Source of the DNA: Naematelia aurantialba
Lineage: Eukaryota; Basidiomycota; Tremellomycetes; Tremellales; Naemateliaceae
Length of the DNA: 64,000 bases
Reading direction: 5' to 3'
Assembly (NCBI GenBank): GCA_021527695.1
Contig: JAKFAO010000003.1
Location: 1,550,001 to 1,614,000 of the forward strand
Shown piece after piece: positions 11,527 through 23,000 of this stretch (position 1 is its first letter; the number at the start of each line of letters is the position of its first letter). The notes beneath the pieces were generated by a model that saw nothing but the letters and a program-made list of their open reading frames with translations, ran no database searches and was not told the DNA's origin. The position numbers and the translations under genes were made by a program.

Positions 11527-13614
11527 ATGCCGTACGCCGTCCCGCGGTTCGACGTCTCTCCAGCGCAGACGGCGCTCCTCCCGCTGGGCGCTTTGGCGGG
11601 ATACGCCCTCTGGCAGGCTTGGAGGCTGTATCGCTTGACCGACCCGGTCTTCCAGCGAGAGTATGTACATTGCGTTCTCTCCCTCGCTCTCCCTTCTCCG
11701 TTCGCCTCTCTCTACTATCTCCCATCGAATGGCGCTGAATACCACAGGATCCTGCACGAATGCAGCCCGGCGTACTATGGGCAATACGTGAAAAAGGCCG
11801 AGCCGTATGTCCATGTCGACGAGCCAGAGAAACACGGTATGGCCCGTACGTCTCCTTCCTTCTTTCCTTCTTTCCTTCTTTCCTTCTTTCCTTCTTTCCT
11901 TCTCTCTCTTTCGCCATCGCCATCGCATCGCTCTTCACTCTCCCCGCCGCGCGTGCTAACGAGACAGCGTTCGAGGCGAGAAATGTGTATATCCCAGCTA
12001 AGGACGGCTCAAAGATACACGGCTGGCACGTTCTGTCAGTCCTGTAGCTGTCACCCTATTGCTCTGGTACTGACGTAGCAGGCCGCACTCGGTGTACCGC
12101 CGCGAGATGGCGAACCGGCCGACGAAGCGGTTCGCAGAAGAGGTGTACGACCGAGCGTTGGCGGAACGCCCGACGATCTTGTTCCTCCATGGAACTGTGA
12201 GTCGACATCCTTCCTCGCTTCGCGGCACCTCCCTCCCTTGCCGATGCTTGCGCCTCAGTGCCGTTGAGGTATCGGTCCGTTGAAGGAGCTGAGACATGCA
12301 GGGGTGGACGGTCGCCGGCCCGCACCGGGTCGCGGCTTACCAGGGCATATCCTCGCGACTAGACTGGTTCGTGCTCGTCCCATCTCCAGTGTCCCCTTCT
12401 TCGCGGCTTTCCCCCCGTTTCCTCGGTCTCCCCAGCTACCCTTTCTTTGTACTGAGCACCTCGCTCGCCGCTGACACCACCCGCAGCAACGTCATTGCGA
12501 TCGACTACCGGGGCTACGGCCTCTCCACTGGCCTCCCCCAGCCAAACGAGACTGCGTGCTTTGAAGACGCACGGTCAAGCTACGACTGGTTTGCAAATGT
12601 GTATGCGCGCGTCGCGCCTGGAAAACAGGCCCACGAGGCGCTCGGCGTCGTTGGGCACAGTATGGGCGGGTCGATCGGCGCCGACCTGGTTCTGGGCCTG
12701 CAGAATGAAGGTGTGTTGGAGGATACAGGGGATTTATTACATTAGAGCAAGAGCACGCCGAGTCACTGCTCCCGACGGCCCAAGCGCTTGGTGTGATCAG
12801 GCATTGCAGGCGTTTAAGAGCATGGGATGGTCAGGAGCTGAAGTGGTGGAAGAGCAGGGTGATCACCGCCGTGAGGAAGGGCGGGAGGGGTGGTCGGGCT
12901 TGCCTGTCGCGTAAACGCACCAGACGTAAAGCTGATGGTCATAGGCATCAAAATGCGATGTTTCGCCGTCAACGGCTCGCCAATCAACATGGTGCAGATG
13001 TTCTCAGAGTGCGTCTCGAGCCAGGCTCCTTGACGCTCACGCGGCCAGCTGTATCGACCCTCAGATACACCAGAGGATTCAGCAGACCAAGGCGATCGGA
13101 CTGCATGGTCAGTAATGTGTCCATCAGACTCCATTCCCTTGAGGACAGTCACCGACGCGACTAATCTCGTGGTACAATCATCGATGCGGCTGAATCTCGT
13201 TTCAGGAAAGCTGATCTCAACCATGCGAGACACGTTTGACCTGGGCTCTCGTCTCAAAGTACGTGTTTCTCATAGCCGGATGATTCGCTTGGCGTACAGC
13301 ATGCTGAAGGACGACAGAAAATCACTTGCCCGATCCTCCTGACATATTCGACCGGCGAGGCAGTGGTGAATCGCACGCACTACGAGGGACTGTACGATAT
13401 CCTGTTTACCGGCCGAACGGACGTCAGCGCCATTACGCTCGAGACGGGTGAGGTTATCACTCGTGCCGGTACGGAACGGGCTGGCAAGCCTGAGGAGCAG
13501 GCGCAGGGGGAGCGCAACCGGGTCGTCGCGTGGCTCGGCAATGCTGGGAGCCATAGTGATTTTGTGGGACACCCGGGCATCGTCGATCTCTTCGGCGAGA
13601 TTATGGGTCTGTGA
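11527..13614 (+). CDS. ABHD12-like alpha/beta hydrolase, internal segment unresolved
   Basis: Well-supported exons are 11527-11660, 11748-11836, 11968-12034, 12082-12196, 12302-12366, 12487-12710 and the last, 13318-13614. The N-terminus carries a hydrophobic helix. The hydrolase core shows PTILFLHGT (oxyanion region), NVIAIDYRGYG and the nucleophile elbow VGHSMGGS. The C-terminal exon encodes KITCPILLTYSTGEAVV and ends with a GSHSDFVGHPGIVDL segment that may carry the catalytic His. Known relatives are serine hydrolases acting on lysophospholipids or monoacylglycerol. Between 12711 and 13258 the expected VL-APF lid segment is not visible in any frame I could splice; an exon ending TMRDTFDLGSRLK at 13258 fits the family. 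This may be a highly diverged or damaged gene. Intron 2 contains a TTCCTTCT repeat. Confidence 0.7.
11853..11912 (+). repeat. Pyrimidine TTCCTTCT microsatellite in an intron
   Basis: About six tandem copies of TTTCCTTC lie in the second intron of the ABHD12-like gene (11837-11967). The tract is entirely C/T on the plus strand and runs into a CT-rich segment. Confidence 0.9.
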
Positions 13615-14318
13615 GGGCGAGGCTGCAGCGCCACGACGAGGCGGGGCCACCAGAGGCCGCGTGGCCGTGGGCGGGTGGAGTGTCAGGGTGCTGGTGTCAA
13701 TAAGATCTTTGGGCGAGAGCAAGCGCAATTCAAGCAATAGCACAGAAGACACAGTATATCCGTTTACAGTAAATCTAGAAACAAATACCATGAAGTTACG
13801 GCGGCTTGGCTTGTTCAGCTTCTCGCGCCACGGAGGCGCGCCTGGCCCTGCTCGTCCCACGCTATGTTGAGCGAGTGATCTGTTAATTAACAGCAGGACT
13901 TTGCACTTCGTAGAGTGGCTGAACGGTGAATGGCTGGCGCTGGGGCGGTTTGGTGATGTTAATCAGACAGCAAATTACGTTTCAAGTGCCACCAAACGTC
14001 GCCGATCAACGACCGTGTATACACGTATTGCATATTGCATGTGGTCAGTCGGGACTGGTGAGGGGCATCATGTATAGCTACAAGAGCGAGAGCAGGTTCG
14101 AGCTGCATGGCACTTTCCTTGCCCATCCTGCATTCTTGCATTCTGGCATTCTGGCATTCTTGCGTGCGTGCAGGCTTGTATTCTTGGAGTCTTCGCACCA
14201 GCATCACTCGCCTATTGTCTGTCCTCGCCACTCGTCACTCTGTCGCTCCAACCTCCACGTAGTCCACGTCCACGTCCACGCCCACGTCCAGCCCTGACAT
14301 TGGAGACATTGGAGCGAC
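13615..14318. other. Intergenic region between hydrolase and MTD1
   Basis: No gene was recognised. A CATTCTGG/CATTCTTG repeat lies at about 14130-14165, and AGTCCACGTCCACG-type repeats at about 14255-14290. ORFs on both strands are short or overlap the 3' exon of the preceding gene. Confidence 0.55.
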
Positions 14319-16081
14319 ATGACACTCGACGCTCACGCTCACTGTCACGCGCACTCTCACTCTCCATCCTCGGTCCTGTCAGTCGCGCTGGGACCGTCGG
14401 TCTCGACAGACTCGGGGCCAACGATCCAGCGCGCGGCACTATCACGCACCTCGACCTCATCGACCATATCGACCGTCGCGAGCGTCTCGAGCGTCTCGAG
14501 CGTCTCGAGCGTCTCGAGCGTGTCCACAGCCTCGACCCTGGTGGACCTCGTGCCGCTCGAATCCTCTGCACACAACGATGCCCCTGTTAAACTCAGTCTC
14601 GCGCTCTGCCAGTCCTGCGCGGCACCCCTCCACCTCCCTATCATACCGCTCGCCACCATCCCATCCGCCACCATCCCATCCGCCACCACCCCATCTGCCA
14701 CCATCCCTTCTGCCGCCATCCCTTCTGCCACGAGACCAATTTCTGCCCTCAGCTCGTCCACCATCTCATGCGCCACCACCCCGTCCGCCGATATCGCGGC
14801 CCCGCCGACCGACCCTATCCCAGCCGCGTCTATTGTCCTAGGACAGAAAGTCTCGGTACCCCGCATAACCGGTCCGCTGAAAGATCTTCTCGCCTCCCAC
14901 ACGCCCACCCTCTCTGGGCCGCTGCACGTGGTCGGCCTGCTCGCGAGCGAAGCACGAGACAGCGCAACCTACGCCACACTGACGCAACGGGCGTGCGAGC
15001 GCAACGGACTGGTTTTCGAGATTCGGCAGGTCGCGCTCGCGCCAGAACAGGTGGATCAGCAAGATGCGCAGCTATCTCGGTTCGCGCGGATCAGTGCCGA
15101 GATCGAGCGCGCCAATGCGGATCCTGCAGTCGACGGATTGATCGTCTACTTTCCCATCTTTGGCGGAGCGCTCGTAAGTGCTCCCTCCTCCCTTCCTCCC
15201 TCCCTTCCTCCCTTTCCCCATCCGCCCGTGCCATGCGACGTGAGGCGCGTCGAGAGAGGAAAGCTGACTCGGCAGGACGACGCGTTGAGAAGCCTCATCT
15301 CGCCGGCGATCGACGTGGAAGGCGTGCATCCCGACTCGTTGCAAACGTCCTATCTCGTGCCTCCAGCTCCGCTTCCACTTCAACTTCCACTTGAGCTGGA
15401 GAGCAAGAACGAACCAGCGGACAGCGTGGCCGCGGCTGTGATCTACCCATGTACGCCGCTGGCGGTGGTACGGTGTCTCCAAGGGACGCAAGGCATCTAC
15501 GACATGTCCAGACCAGCTGGCCAGAGGTTGGCCGGACAGGTCGTCGCCATTCTCAACCGGTCAGTACGCGCTCCCTCTGCTCCCTGACCACTTCGCTTGA
15601 GGCGTTGAGCCTGAAGGCGTCGTTGCGCTGCTGATAGATGTACCGTAGGTCAGAAACTGTGGGCAGGCCGTTAGCCGCAATGCTCGCCAACGAGTCAGCC
15701 ACGGTGTTCTCATTCGACATTGACACGCTACACATCCTGTCTGCATACTCGTCGTCCTTCTCCTCCACATGCAAACCGCACTGTCTAGCATCAACGCACG
15801 ACCTGGCGTCCCCGGGATGTCCAAAGAGAGACGACGTCCTAGCTATAAGCGATATCGTCATCTCAGCCGTCCCGAGTCCTGCGTTCGTCGTCCCGACCGA
15901 GGCGTTGAAGCCAGGCGCGGTGTGTATCAACCTAGCGGGAAAGACGAATTTTGCAGGCGACGTTTTGAGTCGCGCTAGGGTGTACGCTGAGCGAGTGGGC
16001 GCTGTCACCATCACGTGTTTACAGTGGAATGCTCTTATCCTCAGAAAAAAGCGGGACGCAGTCGGGGCCCAAGGTCCTTGA
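14319..16081 (+). CDS. MTD1: NAD-dependent methylenetetrahydrofolate dehydrogenase
   Basis: Exons 14319-15173, 15276-15559 and 15649-16081 give up to 523 aa. The enzyme region matches fungal Mtd1: VDGLIVYFPIFGG near residue 280, the PCTPLAVV substrate loop, and the dinucleotide-fold segment INRSETVGRPLAAMLANE style (here LNRSETVGRPLAAMLANE). SDIVISAVPSP and the GAVCINLAGKTNF strand follow. Role: cytosolic oxidation of 5,10-methylene-THF to methenyl-THF for purine and one-carbon metabolism. Yeast Mtd1 is 320 aa, so about 170 N-terminal residues are extra. They are encoded by GC-rich tandem repeats giving SSVSSV and ATIPS-like runs. There is no ATG in frame between 14319 and the enzyme domain, so either the extension is real or an upstream exon supplies the start. 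Confidence 0.88.
14480..14725 (+). repeat. Coding minisatellites in the MTD1 5' region
   Basis: Two adjacent arrays lie inside the predicted N-terminal extension. One is CGTCTCGAG in about four copies at 14483-14521. The other is a 15-bp unit close to ACCATCCCATCCGCC in about five to six copies at 14650-14725, translated as ATIPS-like repeats. Confidence 0.85.
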
Positions 16082-16301
16082 AGAGCGCTGCAAGCTCTCT
16101 AGGGTGCTGTTGTTTCCTACGATGTACATACCATAGACGGCCACGGGATGTACAACAGGCAACGTATGGGGCAATAGGCGAACGGGAAACGAACACGCCT
16201 ATTTAAACCAACATGGCGCTAGGCGCGTGGCTGCCCAAAAGTCGGTCCTGAATGAAAGTCGAATGGGTCGTTGGTCGTGGCTTTGACTCTCCCAACTCAC
16301 G

Positions 16302-17491
16302 ATGAGCGCTTCTGGCTCGTTGGCATCACCCCTGAGCAGGACACTGCGGCTCTTCTCGTCGTCTGCGCAGACAAGTGCTCGGCAGCGCAAAGCAGCGCTG
16401 TACCCTCGCACGCAGCAGGATGTGACCGTCCGCCGACGGGCTGATATCGAGCGGCGCAAGCGCGAGCGGAAAGCGCTCGAGCATTTCGGACAGGACGATG
16501 TGACGATGCTGTTGTATCTCCGTCTGGAGAAGATCAAAGAGGCGTACGAGCTGCATGAGAAGGTCGAGATTCACCGCAAGCTCCTCCAAGGTTCGTCTAT
16601 CTGGCTGGGTGTTCATGGTCTTCCTGTAGTTTCTTTCCTGTTTCCTGTTTCCTGTTTCCTGTCCCACTCTCTCTCTTCCATCTCCAACGTCTTCCCCCTG
16701 TCTATGGAGACACGCTCCGCACGCGGGTAGCTCGAAAATGCTGCTGCCTCTTGCTGTTCCGTACCGATACTGACGTCCCGAAAGAGCAGAGACGCCCCTT
16801 CACGCCTCCGACCGCGCCGATCCGCATCACCTCCACCGTCGACCTCACCTACGCCGACGTGCCCATCACCCAAAAACGCGTCCTGCTCGCACCGGTATCT
16901 GCGCTTCCCCTCTCCTCTCCCGCCGCGATTCACCGGATCAAGCTGCTCGCTGGACCGCGGTGGTCGCCTGGGCGGACGGGCGAGCGGCCACTCGAATACG
17001 AGCGCAATAGGGGCTACAATGCCGGTGACGAGGATATCGGCCGCGAGGGGTGGATCAAGATCAGCGAGGCGACGTATGCCAATGCCAGGATGAACCGGAA
17101 ATCAGCGAGCGATATCCTCGACAGGCTGATCGCGGCTTCCAATGTAAGTCCCGTCTCGCGTTGGTTCTCGCGGCCGGTGCGTGCAAGCGAAGCAATCTGA
17201 AAGTGCAAGTGCAAGTTGGGGTCGGCGAGCGGTTTCTGCGCCTGAATTGGTACTGATGCGGAGCAGGACGAGACCTCGCCACTGTCCACGGATATCCCTA
17301 TAGACATGCGGCACCTGCTCGCAAAGCAGAGGAAAAGAAATGTTAACGGCGTGCGTGGCACGGTCGCCAGGTTAGAGGCTCAGAGCACGCGGCCCCATAT
17401 TGTCGGCGGTGTCAAGGGGTTCCCCGTAGAGTGGTTGTCACCAGAAGCGAAGAGCAAAGTGCAAGGCTTGTCCCCGTCATCGTCTACCTGA
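16302..17491 (+). CDS. RSM24: Mitochondrial small-subunit ribosomal protein mS35 (Rsm24-type)
   Basis: Exons 16302-16590, 16785-17143 and 17267-17491 give 290 aa. The N-terminus is Ser/Arg-rich (SRTLRLFSSSAQTSARQ), a plausible mitochondrial presequence. The conserved mS35 region reads PIRITSTVDLTYADVPITQK, then a strand rich in Leu/Pro and HRIKLLAGPRW, followed by GWIKIS and a DILDRLI helix. This order matches the S24/S35 family of the mitoribosome small subunit. The acceptor of intron 1 is ambiguous: AAAG|AG at 16784 follows a CTGAC branch point and is preferred, while GTAG at 16730 is also in phase and would add 18 residues. Confidence 0.85.
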
Positions 17492-17623
17492 TGCATCTGG
17501 TGCCGTTCTGATCAAATTACCTGAGCGGGCCACACTGCACGTCCTGGATGGACTCTACTACTGGACTTGAACATATGGCAACAGATCAGATCCAGACAAC
17601 AGCACACATCACCGAGCACCGAC

Positions 17624-19747
17624 TCATCTTGCCCTCCCCCGCTCGCCCTCCTCCTTTCTACTTCTACCTCGTTCAACAAACTCTTCTTCTCCCAGACCGT
17701 CCCACTCTGGCCGCGCATTCCTCCGCATCCTCTCTTCCATCTGCTCCAAGCTCATCCCACATGCGCAGTTTGCCCATCCGGGCCGACCGGGCGGCAACAT
17801 ACTCCTAGAGCATAGGGGGCAAATACCGCTCGGATCGCCTACGACCTTTGGGTCGTGGTCGTGTCGCGGATGTGGGGGCGTGGTCCTTGGACAAGTCGAG
17901 CACAGCCTATCCTCGGCAGTCTTGCATAATGGGCAAGGCTCGTTCTCAGGTATCAGAGAGATGTCATGTTGATGATTCTCGTCTGCTTCTGCGTTAACAC
18001 GAACGACGCAGCACGACGGGCAAGGGGCTTAGGCTTACAGGTAGGCAGGTTCAAGACTTGCGGCACCAGACCGCACTGGGTTGTCAATGTCAGCTCTCAC
18101 TTGTATTCCAGACGACGGGGGCGAGCGCACAGAGGGTACGACGATCGGCCTCGAGATCTTCAAGACTCTCAGCCCTCCAGGTCCAGGCATCGGCATCGGC
18201 TTGCCATCGTCGGTCTCACCATACACGGAAAAATGCACTTCGGTAATCATCGAATGTGAGACGCGAATCGGCGTGATGATTCTGTTCAGCGTCAACGCTG
18301 TCAAGAATTCACGTATCCGAAGCGCAATTGCTTACCCGGGCAAAGTCGATGGCCGGCCATCATCGTCGTCTGGCAATCTACCCTTGGCTTCGACCGATAA
18401 TGCACCCTCGTCCGTCCCGCCTGCATCCTTGCCCTTCCACAGCGCTGGAAGGTGGCTACCGGGATGCAAGTGACCCTTGGGCGGGCGCTGTCCTGCCTTT
18501 GCTATGATGAAATGTCGTGTAGAGGTGACGGGTCTGACGTCCGGCTTGCCCTTGTCTCGCGGCGAAGTGATTGCCGTCGTCTGGGCCAGGTGCACCCGGA
18601 AGCAGAAGATCGTCACGTTCGAAGGGATCTCGTCGACCGTGAATTGGGCCTTGACGAGACCACAAATGGTGAACTGCACGTCAGCCACTGCCGCACACTG
18701 AGAGGCGTACCACATCTGAGCTGATCTTGAGCTCGTATATCCCCAGACCAGCGGCGCTGCCACTGCTGCGCTCGTCAAGTTCGGTCACGCCTCCCGCCTT
18801 GTCCGGATTGTAGATGAGCATGATCGTGCGCTTGACGTCGTACGAGCCCACGAGCCAATCGTCTCCCTGTTGATTTTGGCCGTCTTGACCTTGGTACGGC
18901 GGCGCTCTTGGCAGACTCGCCACGTCATCGTCCAGCACTAGACATGCCGTACCCGCCGCCAAACTCGAAGTGGTCGCTGCGCCAAATGGAGGGGACGAGG
19001 GCCGCGAGGGCGCACGCGACTGTGATCGAGAGGCGGAAGCCGAGTGCGAGGCCGGGCGGGCGCTACGACTGCGGTGGTGTCCGACCGCCGGGGATCTTGA
19101 CCGCCCAAAAGCCGAGAAGATGGACGACTGGTGGGCGACCGTCTTGTCGGGGAGGCCCTCGATCTTGGCATAGAGGTTATGGCTGACCACGCCATTGCCA
19201 TGCCAGTCGTGCGGCGCCAGCGTCGCGGGGAGGATCAACGTGAATTCAAAACTGAGTCCATCAGCCGGACGCGCCGCGCCCTTTGCATGCACAGAACCCA
19301 CCTCTGAGAACCTTCGTCGAGCCAGATTCCGTGCTCCCCGCTTGGGAACTCCACCCTGCGCTCAAAGATAGTGTCCATCTCCCCCATGCGGCCAGGGCCC
19401 AAATCTAGCTTGGTGATGGTCTGCAAGCCTACTTGGATGGCTTTGGCCCGCCGCCCTCCGCCGCCGATAGGCAAAGCGATCTCCAGCTGACCCAGCAGAA
19501 CCTGGTCGTTCCGAGGCTGACCGTCCAGCGCCTCCAACGACGTCGTTGTCAGATCTGACTCGTCCGGCGGGTTCATCATGACCGCGCCATATGCCGGCAC
19601 ATGGAGGGTGAGAACAATCCCGCTGTAGGATTTACTGGAAGAACTGGCCGTCGTGCCGTCGTGTCTGAAGAATGGCGCGGCCGTAGACCACGAAGAAGAG
19701 CTGCCATTGCTGTTACCGACAGACGAGAGCAGACGGAGGACACTCAT
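17624..19747 (-). CDS. Arrestin-like adaptor (Ldb19/Art1-type) with Cys-rich C-terminus
   Basis: Minus-strand exons 19747-19302, 19251-18711, 18673-18336, 18291-18102 and a last exon from about 17977 to 17624. The start is the ATG of MSVLRLLSS. Exon 1 and 2 carry an arrestin-N-like sandwich: LTLHVPAYGAV, the joined LDEGSQSFEFTLILPATLAPHDWHG split here as GSQS then FEFTLILP, and VVSHNLYAKIEG. Exon 3 and 4 carry the arrestin-C half. Known alpha-arrestins recruit Rsp5-type ubiquitin ligases to plasma-membrane permeases for endocytosis. The last exon encodes two CPLC motifs, a CSTCP and a CACGMSLEQMEERMR segment. The junction between exons 4 and 5 is unresolved, as no canonical acceptor keeps the phase, so the tail could belong to an alternative form. 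A PY motif was not identified. Confidence 0.7.
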
Positions 19748-19976
19748 GGCATGAGTGGGCTCGGTCGTGAGCGTGCTGCAGAGCTGGCTGTGTCGTGGAT
19801 GTGCTGCAGAGAGCTGCCAGAGAAAACTGAATGGGGCCAGCACCAATGCTCGTAGTTGCATGTAAAGCGAGTGGAGGTGACCGGTTTTGCACCCAAAACT
19901 CTCTTGTTCTTGCATCTATTCTCTCTTCCGTTACTCTCACACTCTTCAATCGTCTTGCTCCCTGCTAGTATCCTGT

Positions 19977-20007
<31 letters not shown>

Positions 20008-20051
20008 TTTGTAAACACCGCTCCACCCCCCTCAGAGCTCTTGGAAGCGCC
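19748..20051. promoter_or_regulatory. Shared 304-bp promoter of the arrestin-like gene and UPF1, with (CT)n tract
   Basis: The two start codons diverge from a 304-bp gap. A pure CT dinucleotide run of about 30 bases at 19977-20006 lies 45-75 bases upstream of the UPF1 ATG, so it is probably in the core promoter or 5' UTR. Pyrimidine tracts are common near fungal transcription starts. Confidence 0.6.
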
Positions 20052-23000
20052 ATGGATCCCTTTACAAATTTCGAAGGCGCATCGCAGGTGAGGATCGATC
20101 AACCTTGCCACCACCCTGTAGGGCTCGTCGAGCTGATGGACGTTTTCTCATCCACCAGTACGGGCCTGAAGATGACACAACCTCACTGTACTCTGCGGCA
20201 CCTACTACTCTCACATCTCTGACCGGCCAACAACCGATTCACCAGCCCAGCGAGCTGTCGTTGGGCCTGGAAAGCCTTAATTTGAATGTAAACGGCCATG
20301 GACATGGTCACAGCCATGGTCAATCACATGGGCCAGGCCGGAATGGATACGACGACGACTATGAGCAGATCATAGACCAAGAAGTCCCTCTTGGACAAGG
20401 GGTCGAACACGCCTGCTGGTGAGTCCACCTGGGATCCATGCATTGTGTGTCAGCATGGCGACTAATCGTGCTTCACTAGCTACTGCGGCATCCACAGCCC
20501 CCAATCGGTAGTCAAGGTGCGCCATTGTGTCTATTGTCCTGATCAGGTGACTGATCACTTGCTCTGCAGTGTCTTCCATGCGGCAAGTGGTTCTGCAACT
20601 CCAGAGGAAACACCTCGGCATCACATATCGTCAACCACCTAGTCAAGGCAAAGCACAAGGAAGTCGCCCTTCACAGAGAGAGCGCCCTCGGAGAAACCAT
20701 CCCAGAATGTAAGTACTTGACCTGTTAAACCCGGTCTCGACTGATCGTTCTAGGCTACAACTGTGGTAGCAAGAATGTCTTCATGTTGGGCTTCATTCCG
20801 GCCAAATCTGATACTGTTGTTGTACTTCTTTGCAGGTCAGCCACTGGTAATTGGCAAGCGTCAAGATGCTGATGGTTGTAGACAACCATGTGCGGCTCTG
20901 ACCAATTCTCGAGACATCAACTGGGACGCGTCGCAGTGGTCTGCAATTATCGACGATCGCTCGTTTCTATCCTGGCTAGTCAAAGTCCCGTCCGAAGCCG
21001 AGCAGCTCAGAGCTCGACAGATCTCGATGGCACAGATCGCCAAGCTCGAGGAGCTGTGGCGCGAAAATCCAGATGCAAAACTTGAGGACGCCGATGCACA
21101 GACCGGCGAGGAGGAGATGCAGCCAATAATGCATAGGTAGGCTATTCTCGCCCTTGACCTTCGGTCAGTAGCTGATGAATGCAGATACGAAGATGCGTAC
21201 CAATATCAAAACATCTTCGGCCCCCTGGTCAAGATCGAGGCCGACTATGATAAACGTATGAAGGAATCGCAGACTGAAAACAACATCACCGTCCGATGGG
21301 ATATGGGTCTCAATCAGAAACGGCTCGCTTGGTTCAGCATGCCCAAACTCGAAAGCGGCGAAGTCAGGCTCGCCGTGGGAGATGAATTGCGGATCAAATT
21401 TGTCGGTGCCAGTGGTGTGGGCCTTGGCGGCCTCAAGGGGATGCAGGCGTTAAGCGGTAGCAGCTACAAAGGCTGGGAAGGGACTGGCAGCGTCATTAAA
21501 ATCCCGAACAGTCAGTATCACTGTCGTTAACAACAGGTAAAGCTGAGACCACCCAGACGTATCCGACGAGATCTGCTTGGAGCTTCGCCGGAATGATGGC
21601 GTGCCTACCGACTGTATTCATGGCTTCTCTGTCGATTTCGTGTGGAAGGCAACCAGCTTCGACCGCATGCAAGCGGCCATGAAGACGTTTGCAATTGATG
21701 AGAAGAGCGTGAGCGGGTACATTGTGAGTAATTTCGCGCCCGTGATGCACGTTGTCTCAGTCCGTATAGTATCACAAACTACTTGGTCATGAACTGGAAC
21801 CTCAAGTATTCCGCACGCAAATGCCGAAACGATTCTCCGCGCCCGGTTTGCCAGAGCTGAATCATTCGCAAATGGCTGCAGTTAAAGCTGTCCTGCAGAA
21901 ACCCCTGAGCTTGATTCAAGGTCCACCGGGTACCGGCAAAACTGTCACATCCGCCTCGATAGTGTATAATCTGGTTAACATGAACCCCGGTCAAGTGTTG
22001 GTTTGTGCGCCGTCGAACGTTGCCGTCGACCACCTCTGCGAGAAGATCCACCAAACCGGTCTGAAGGTCGTTCGTCTTGCTGCCAAATCCCGAGAGGCAC
22101 TCGACTCGTCGGTCGCCTTCTTGTCCCTGCACAACCAGGTCGCCAATGCCGATACCCATGGGGAGCTTCAAAAGCTCATCCAGCTGCGGAACGATCAGGG
22201 CGAGCTCAGTCAGAGTGACGAAAGAAAGTACAAGTCACTTGTACGAGCCTGTGAGAAGGACATTCTCAATGCCGCAGACGTTATCTGCGCGACATGCGTC
22301 GGTGCTGGTGATCCTCGACTAGCCAAGTTCGAGTTCCACACCGTGCTCATTGACGAGGCGACTCAAGCTGCAGAGCCTGGTACGTGATGCCGGAGCGTGC
22401 TTTCCCCAGACTAACGAGATTAGAATGTATGATTCCTCTTGTCATGGGCTGCAAACAGGCTGTTCTGGTTGGTGATCATCAGCAGCTCGGACCCGTCATC
22501 ATGAACAAGAAGGCTGCCCGAGCCGGTCTTTCGCAGTCGCTTTTCGAACGCCTGGTCATTCTCGGCAACCGCCCGATCAGACTTGAGGTGCAGTACCGAA
22601 TGCACCCATGTCTTTCCGAGTTTCCGTCGAACATGTTTTACGAGGGAACTCTGCAGAATGGTGTTACCGCTCCAGAACGCTTGCGAAAAAATGTCGACTT
22701 TCCATGGCCGGTCAGCGATACGCCAATGTTCTTCCACCAGAACCTCGGCACGGAGGAGATCTCGTCGAGCGGCACGTCGTTTTTGAACCGCACTGAGGCT
22801 AGTAACGTTGAGAAGATGGTAACCAAGTTCTTCCGATCTGGGGTATCTCCCGCTCAGATTGGTGTGATCACGCCTTATGAAGGGCAGCGGTCGTACATTG
22901 CAACATACATGCAGTTGCACGGGTCGCTCAAGAAGGAACTGTACAAGGAGGTCGAGGTGGCGAGCGTGGATGCCTTCCAAGGACGAGAGAAGGATTACAT

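Noticed and set aside
11060..11938. 292-codon minus-strand ORF
   Set aside because: It has no family motif, is Arg/Ser/Lys-rich from repeat translation and overlaps plus-strand exons of the ABHD12-like gene.
12814..13257. 147-codon minus-strand ORF inside the ABHD12-like gene
   Set aside because: It is considered because the plus-strand reading is unclear here, but it has no family match and no supporting splice context; left as part of the unresolved segment.
14357..14908. 183-codon minus-strand ORF opposite the MTD1 5' region
   Set aside because: It is the antisense translation of minisatellites, without a domain.
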